Part shown: piece by piece, positions 58,373 to 64,000 of the stretch
How the letters are laid out: each line of letters starts with the position of its first letter
Numbering within the stretch: position 1 is the stretch's first letter
From: Macrotrachela quadricornifera
Lineage: Eukaryota > Rotifera > Eurotatoria > Philodinida > Philodinidae
DNA: 64,000 bases
Direction: 5' to 3'
Assembly: GCA_022393335.1 (NCBI GenBank)
Contig: JAJEKB010021488.1
Location: 1,041,745 to 1,105,744 of the forward strand
Position numbers and translations under genes: made by a program
Notes under the pieces: model-generated
Seen by the model: the letters and a program-made list of their open reading frames with translations, nothing else
Databases searched by the model: none
Told to the model about the DNA's origin: nothing

Positions 58373-60201
58373 AAAAAATTAAGCCTTTGTATTGATGTGA
58401 ATAGCAATAATTTCAAACAGTACATGTAGAACATTTTATCATGTAATAAAATTTTTATTAATTATCCAATTTAAACGAGAAATAACGGAGATACTCTGTT
58501 TTCTTTTTGTTAAATGACCTTTTCGGATGCCCTGAACTTTTTATATTTCTTCATTTTTTTTTATGAAGTGTTACAGTCCTGATAAGGATTCATATATAAT
58601 ACTAAATGACACCAAATACGTTGACAATTTGAATTGTGCAATTCTTTAATTAATTAGACTTCATAATTTGGCAAGACAATCGATTATTGAAAAGAAGATT
58701 TCCACCTTTTAACATAATTTATCTATTCATTTTTAGTTTTGAATATTTGTAACTTACAGAATTCATTAATCATTGACATTTTCTCTGTAATTTGTAGAGT
58801 ATACTGACAAATGTATATTCCAATTTCGCATATAAATAAAAAAGAGGATTTGTATAATAATAGATTATTCTGGAAGGAATTATCGTCTGTTAGATTTCAT
58901 TCATATCGGGTATTATATGTTAATATAATTAAACTAAGAAAGGTATATGAGTTTCATTCTAAAGAAGCTTTTTCTAATATCCTTCTTTCCGCACTACTAG
59001 CACCTCGTTCTCTTTATATTCATCTTTGAAGTAACTCTTTTCTTTCTCACTTTCATTATATTCATCTTCGAAGTTATTCTTTTTCTATTCCACATTACCA
59101 GTATGTTACTCTTTCTTTCTCATTTCCTTTTTTTATTATTAGTTGTATATCAGTCTCGCGATATTCATCTGTGCAAATTTGAGCGTCATTGTAAGTTTTT
59201 TTCTTCGTGTATGATATTTTCAGGATGATTTTGAGTGTTCTCTGAGTACTTAATAGTTTATTGAAAATTCTTATTCAACTTTTGTTTTATTAATTGTCAC
59301 AATCAATCTGAAAATAAATTATCGTTTATACATTTAAATTAATATTTCATCTCACGCGATAAATTGAAAAAATTATTTTTCTGTCTCTGAAATGACAATT
59401 TATTAAAGCAGTATGAATGACTCATTCGAAAAAAATGGAATAATGAAAAAGTTGTTAAATGAATTATTTTCTATTTTTCATATAATTACTATACATATTA
59501 GTGTATAAATGTTTTGTTAAACCGTCTGAAAAAAAATAGAGATGAATACTACATTGAGATCTGCGAATAAGTCTTATATGAGCATTCACACTGGTAAGTC
59601 ATACTCTCTTGATGAGTATGTTCATTAGGGTCTGCTAGTTTTAAACAAAAAACAAGTAAGCATAATTCATTTTTGCACGTTTCACAGCTGTCATTAAAAA
59701 TTTGCACACGTTGATTTTTAGAAGAAATGGAAGACCAATCTATCGGATGTTCGCTATAGGATTCACAATGGGAAGCTCATTGCATGTGTTGTCTTCTTTA
59801 TAAGATTTCCCCGTCTGAGTGTCTTTAGATAAAATATTCGCTATGAAGACAACTTATGATTAACCATCTCATTTCTATATTTAGTTTAATTTGTTCATAT
59901 ACCTTTGTTTTAAAAATGCGAATTAATATAAATTCTGTGAAAAATGAATTTTGTAAGGAGTTTCTACCGATGAGAAATTATTTTAGAAAAAATTTTACTT
60001 TGTCCTAATTTTCTCGACGACAGCTGTATATCGATGAAGAAATTGTTTTTTTTTTCAAAAAATAATTAGTAAGAATATGTCTCGATAAATTAACTGTTCA
60101 TATTTCTCAAAATTTCGCTTGCTTATCAGTTACAATTATTCAATTTCTTAATCGTATCATTCTTTAGTTTGAACGAGCATCACAACACATAGATAATACA
60201 A
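58373..60201. other. Intergenic stretch, 1.8 kb
   Basis: AT-rich. A short tandem of TCATTATATTCATCTTCGAAG-like phrases lies near 59015-59075. No gene seen. Confidence 0.35.
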
Positions 60202-61170
60202 ATGGCATCATTTTCTAATAACAGTATGTCTTATTCAAATTATTCCGAATCAAATTATAGATTCGTAGAACCATTGCGTTTCTGGCTCTTCCTCGTACTT
60301 GATGTACCCGCTATTGTGTGTTCCATCTTCGCACTCTATCACTTATTGAAGAAACGAAAATTACGAGAAGCACTTCACAATCATGTCACAATACTTATGC
60401 TTTTTCTCAATTTGATCTATCAACTGGTCGATATTCCATTGCATTTGCACTATTTTAGTACGGGTACTGTTCGTCCAGCGACACCAGGAATCTGTCTTAT
60501 TTGGTGGTTTATTGATTATGGTTTCTTTTTCACCGATCTTGTTTTACTCATGTGGACATCGTTTGAACGACACATTCTTATTTTCCACCCATGGATGGTA
60601 GCTACACAACGAAATCGTTTACTTGTGCACTATCTTCCATTAATTATAATCGTGACATTTATGATGCTCTTCTATATTGTAGTAATTTTTGCACTACCTT
60701 GTCAAAATACATTCAATTATACAAAGGATCTTTGTGGTACGGCTGGATGCTACCATTCAATACCATTTTTTGCCATGGTTGAACGAATTGGTTTTGCTAT
60801 AGTACCAACATTTCTCGTTACTATATTCAGTATGGCATTATTGATACGTATTATTTGGCAAAAATATCAAATTCATCGAATTATAGAATGGCGAAAGCAG
60901 CGAAAACTAGCCGTACATCTTGTATGCATGTCATTAGTATATTTATGCTTTGACCTTCCACTCTCCGTTATCGATCTTGTACACTTAACGGGTCAACCTG
61001 ATTGGGCACATGAAGTATTACCAATACTCTTCTATCTCTCGTATTTTCCCATTTTACTATTACCCATCGTATGTCTTGGTGCCATTCCGAAAGTATGGAA
61101 TACAGTGAAAAGGCTTGATCCAAAACAACGACAACGAGTGACACCACTAGCATTATGTCGATTAAGATAA
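60202..61170 (+). CDS. Seven-transmembrane G-protein-coupled receptor (rhodopsin-like, orphan)
   Basis: 322 residues, single exon. The N-terminus has two N-glycosylation sequons (N6-N-S and N13-Y-S) and no signal peptide. Seven hydrophobic segments can be placed: about 27-49, 61-83, 97-119, 140-164, 192-216, 235-256 and 270-292. After TM3 the sequence SFERHILIFHP occupies the place of the DRY motif, as ERH. Cysteines in loop 2 (LPCQNTF, DLCGTAGC) can pair with the Cys before TM3. The C-tail is short and basic (KVWNTVKRLDPKQRQRV). It belongs to the class-A-like orphan receptors that are heavily expanded in bdelloids (family knowledge from memory). Ligand unknown. Confidence 0.85.
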   Translation: MASFSNNSMSYSNYSESNYRFVEPLRFWLFLVLDVPAIVCSIFALYHLLKKRKLREALHNHVTILMLFLNLIYQLVDIPLHLHYFSTGTVRPATPGICLIWWFIDYGFFFTDLVLLMWTSFERHILIFHPWMVATQRNRLLVHYLPLIIIVTFMMLFYIVVIFALPCQNTFNYTKDLCGTAGCYHSIPFFAMVERIGFAIVPTFLVTIFSMALLIRIIWQKYQIHRIIEWRKQRKLAVHLVCMSLVYLCFDLPLSVIDLVHLTGQPDWAHEVLPILFYLSYFPILLLPIVCLGAIPKVWNTVKRLDPKQRQRVTPLALCRLR

Positions 61171-63061
61171 TTGTTATAGGATTAAATTTTGAAATAATTA
61201 CTCTATAATCATTGTAAAAAATATAAAAAGGTGATTGAAAATCTTGATATCTTGAAATAATTATTGATGATCTGTTAAACGACAAGCAAACCGACAGCTT
61301 GTCAATAGGTCAACCAGTTCAAAATTCTTACTGTTTGCTAATTAATTCAATTTTATCTCTGGATAATAATAGCTAATACCATTAAGTTGAAACAAAAAAA
61401 GCCATTATACGTATGATAGGAACTTTACCTGTATTGTTACCCTTTTCTATCACATATTTAGAACTCGCATAACGAACAATTCTATCTAAAATATATTGAA
61501 AGATTGTTCTGTTCATCATAAAAAAAAATGTGTGACTTATTTCTGTTTTACTTATATACTAGTCAGATCGATATATTTTAATATCATTATCTTTTGGAGT
61601 CTTGTACAAAAGCGAACTCTAGTCAAATTTTCTTCGTTTTTCTAGTTATGGTCACGATTATTTATTCATCATCATTGATTTTTTTTTGCTTCTGTCATAT
61701 TGATTTGTCTGATTCAATAATAATAAGATGATCGAATAATGATTACTCGTAATTGCGTAAGGGATGAGAAGTACATGGGGAAAAAAGCATATTTTCTCAA
61801 TTCATTAATTCTATGTCATGTGTCAGGATGATTTCGTCGTGACTATAACTTACCGTTAGACACAATGGGATGAAGTTCTATCGAAATATTAAGATGAGAA
61901 CGATCAGATTAAAGACTTATTACAATTAAATCGAACGAATTATAAAACAATTCATTTATCTTTATTGATCTTTTTTTCAACCATATGCTGCGATTCACTT
62001 AGTTAATTATTTTAACTGCATAAAACTTTGATTGACATCATCATTCGTGCGTTACAGAGAAAGCGACTAAATCACTTGATTGATTTTCTCTGTCAATATT
62101 TAGTTTTTCTTTTAATAGTTTCTGTAAGGATAAAACATGATATTTTTCGGATCGATCTAGGGGTCATCTATGATCCTCTCTCATATGACCCGGACAGTGG
62201 TATGCTTATCGTTACAATAGAACAAAAAATATGAATGAAGTATCCTACCGCTAAGCGCGCCCATAAATTTATTTGTGCTATTTAAAGTATGCCAATGAAA
62301 ATATAATATTCTATGTATTATGAACATTTTTAGTTACTAAATGAACCACTAATCAGTGATTTTCTCATTAAAGATTCATTCTTAATAAATTGATAAGTCA
62401 ATAATACGCCATCAAATAGTATAAAGCATAGTGAATTAACGAATAAATATCAATGCACTATGTATGGTGCCCTCTATAACAAGGTTAAGGTGCTGAAATT
62501 TTGATTTATACTAGTCGATAGAGAAAAATTTTTTCTATCGGACTATCCTTTTAGTTTTTTCTCAGAACAGTAGCTGTAATATAAAGCCATCAAAATACTG
62601 TAGCCAATTCCGTTACAGATCATTAGTAAAAGGGATTAAGATAAGCCACATACAATTTTCTAAATTCATGGCATCAGAGCCAACATAATTTACGTTGCTG
62701 ACAGCGGTCGTGAATGTACAATGTGTATACAGCTTGTTTTTATCATAAAAGGGTTATTATTGAACGTTCACTATTTACTATCGATTTTCTCCATTATATG
62801 CAAGAGGCCACAAAATCTACCTTTCATCCAGCAATAATTGATGTTAAGGAGAATGTTGGAAAAAGTGGCAAGACATCTGACGTCACCAAATGCATCGGCA
62901 TATTTTTTGTTTTTCTACGAAGTTTTTCATATAAATGTTCTCACTATGATGGATTGTTTTCATTTCGAAGAAATACTTTTCAAAACAACACATAAAAGAA
63001 CAAAAAGAATATTTGCAGCAAAATTGTTTCAAACAAAAAAAAAACTCTTCTCACCATAATA
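61171..63061. other. Intergenic stretch, 1.9 kb
   Basis: AT-rich with several short ORFs (62028-62234, 62714-62995) lacking motifs. A GGGCGCGCTTAGCGGTAGGA phrase on the minus strand near 62262 resembles a tRNA 5' half, but no 3' half follows. Confidence 0.35.
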
Positions 63062-64000
63062 ATGGGATCAGAACAAACGACGGCAACCAATAGTATAAAC
63101 AGATCGATTGTTTGGCTTGATGCTTCTGTTAATGATACACAAGAATATATCAATGCACAACAATTACTTCATACACCAACCAATCATTTAAAAACATTTA
63201 CTGATCACAAACAATGTGAAGACTATATTCGATCTGTTTCTAAAACACATCGAATTATTCTCATTGTTGGTGGTAGTATTGGTCGATCAATCGTCCCTCG
63301 TATTCATTCACTTTTACAAATTTCATCGATTTTTGTATATTGTATGGATAAGAGAAATGAATTATGGGCAAAAACATATAAGAAAGTAAGAAAACTACAG
63401 ATAAATATTATTGCAATCTCAGAAAGAATTTGTTATGCTTATAGGTAAAAGGTGTAATTGAAGAATTAAATGATCTTATTCTTCAAGTTTTTGAAGCTCA
63501 AGAAAAACAAACAAATCGAGAGAGATTTGCGCAACCACTTTCAATCAATATTTATAACACAGTTAGTGGGAATCGTGAACAATCTACAAGTGAACTTAAT
63601 GGTCAATTTGTTCATTCACAAATCTTAATTGATTGTTTACTTCGAATGAAATCAACTTCAACTGGCAAGGATGAGTTTATATCTTATTGTAAGAAAGAAT
63701 ATGCAACTGATAATCATCAATTAAATATTATTCGAGAATTTCAACATGATTACTCAGTTAATTCAGCCTTGAATTGGTACACAAGAGATTGATCTACTTT
63801 ACTTATTCAGTTTCTTTATACGTGATCTTCATGAACAACTCAAACAAAATCAATGTCAATCACTTATTCATGTTTATCGTGGCCAAACAATGTCAAAAAA
63901 AGAAGTACAGCATTTAAAAAACTTTATGGGTCAATTAATCTCAATGAATTCATTTGTTTCAACAACTGTAGATCGTGAAATTGCTGCTATATTCTCAGGT
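63062..64000 (+). CDS. ADP-ribosyltransferase-family gene, 5' part, frame broken, runs off the window
   Basis: Exon 1 (63062-63385) and exon 2 (from 63445) are joined by a 59-bp GT-AG intron in phase 0. The first about 120 residues form a TIR-like or regulatory alpha/beta region (IVWLDASVNDTQEY, THRIILIVGGSIGRSIVP, IFVYCMDKRNE). Then come helical segments and the start of a mono-ADP-ribosyltransferase domain: HVYRGQTMSKKEV with the catalytic Arg, and ISMNSFVSTTVDREIA with the S-F-x-S-T motif. The expected Glu motif lies beyond the window. Enzymes with this R-S-E triad transfer ADP-ribose from NAD. The frame stops at TGA 63790-63792 after NWYTRD and resumes in the +1 frame with QEIDLLYLFSFFIRDLHEQL, with a block of about 15 residues normally lying between them (as I recall the family) missing. 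So this copy is probably a pseudogene or mis-assembled. Confidence 0.65.

Noticed and set aside
62240..62262. tRNA-like 5' half on the minus strand (GGGCGCGCTTAGCGGTAGGA)
   Set aside because: No anticodon arm, T-arm or matching acceptor strand follows at any reasonable distance.
1..64000. CRISPR arrays, operons, riboswitches or bacterial ribosome-binding sites
   Set aside because: None seen; gene structure, introns and transposons are eukaryotic.

Overview
The window is most consistent with an animal nuclear genome, probably a bdelloid rotifer (inference). It is strongly AT-rich. It has an animal-type plasma-membrane Ca2+ pump with 17 tiny introns (about 50-80 bp), a caspase-fold protein, rotifer-style expanded families (F-box/helical protein, degenerate B-box protein, orphan GPCR, ADP-ribosyltransferase family, NACHT/HEAT-type repeats), genes of bacterial look (an LRR-NEL ubiquitin ligase, perhaps a D-2-hydroxyacid dehydrogenase), and many cut-and-paste DNA transposons and palindromic MITEs.

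Layout: 1-626 is the 3' end of a HEAT-repeat gene. 1285-2846 is a nested palindromic element. 3415-7939 (-) is a PMCA gene whose 18 exons I could join into one open frame of 1190 codons. 8159-8746 is a palindromic MITE. 9940-11860 is a Tc1-type relic. 12394-13338 is an intronless dehydrogenase. 15409-16375 is a piggyBac deletion derivative. 19076-36216 is the most remarkable gene: a 17-kb, nine-exon gene encoding a predicted lipid-anchored caspase domain followed by about 23 MORN repeats. Its 3' exons arose by duplication of exon plus flanking intron, and its introns hold several transposons, including a TTAA-flanked element that itself carries an ACGCGT-studded nested element. 36880-37798 and 37838-40178 are two piggyBac-family elements. 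The second is inserted six codons before the original stop of an F-box-like gene (to 41669, -) and contains a hAT-like MITE.

42391-42849 is a small element with 'TCGCCGAA' subterminal repeats and a perfect 9-bp target duplication. 44321-45817 is an LRR protein with a bacterial-effector-type NEL domain (C290-x-D292). Then follow a degenerate B-box ORF (45868-46080, -), tRNA-Met (47238-47308, -), a 1.9-kb inverted repeat (48164-50098), a small secreted four-cysteine peptide (50568-50900), a VIT/vWA protein (52640-55157, -), a mariner-like MITE (56737-57107), a single-exon GPCR (60202-61170) and the 5' part of an ADP-ribosyltransferase-family gene running off the right end.

How they relate: there are no operons. 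Genes are solitary and separated by 0.5-3 kb of AT-rich, TE-derived DNA. The Ca2+ pump exons are compact and untouched by transposons, whereas the caspase-MORN gene and the F-box gene have absorbed several insertions. Exon boundaries are inferred from GT-AG sites, reading frame and family homology recalled from memory; no search was run.
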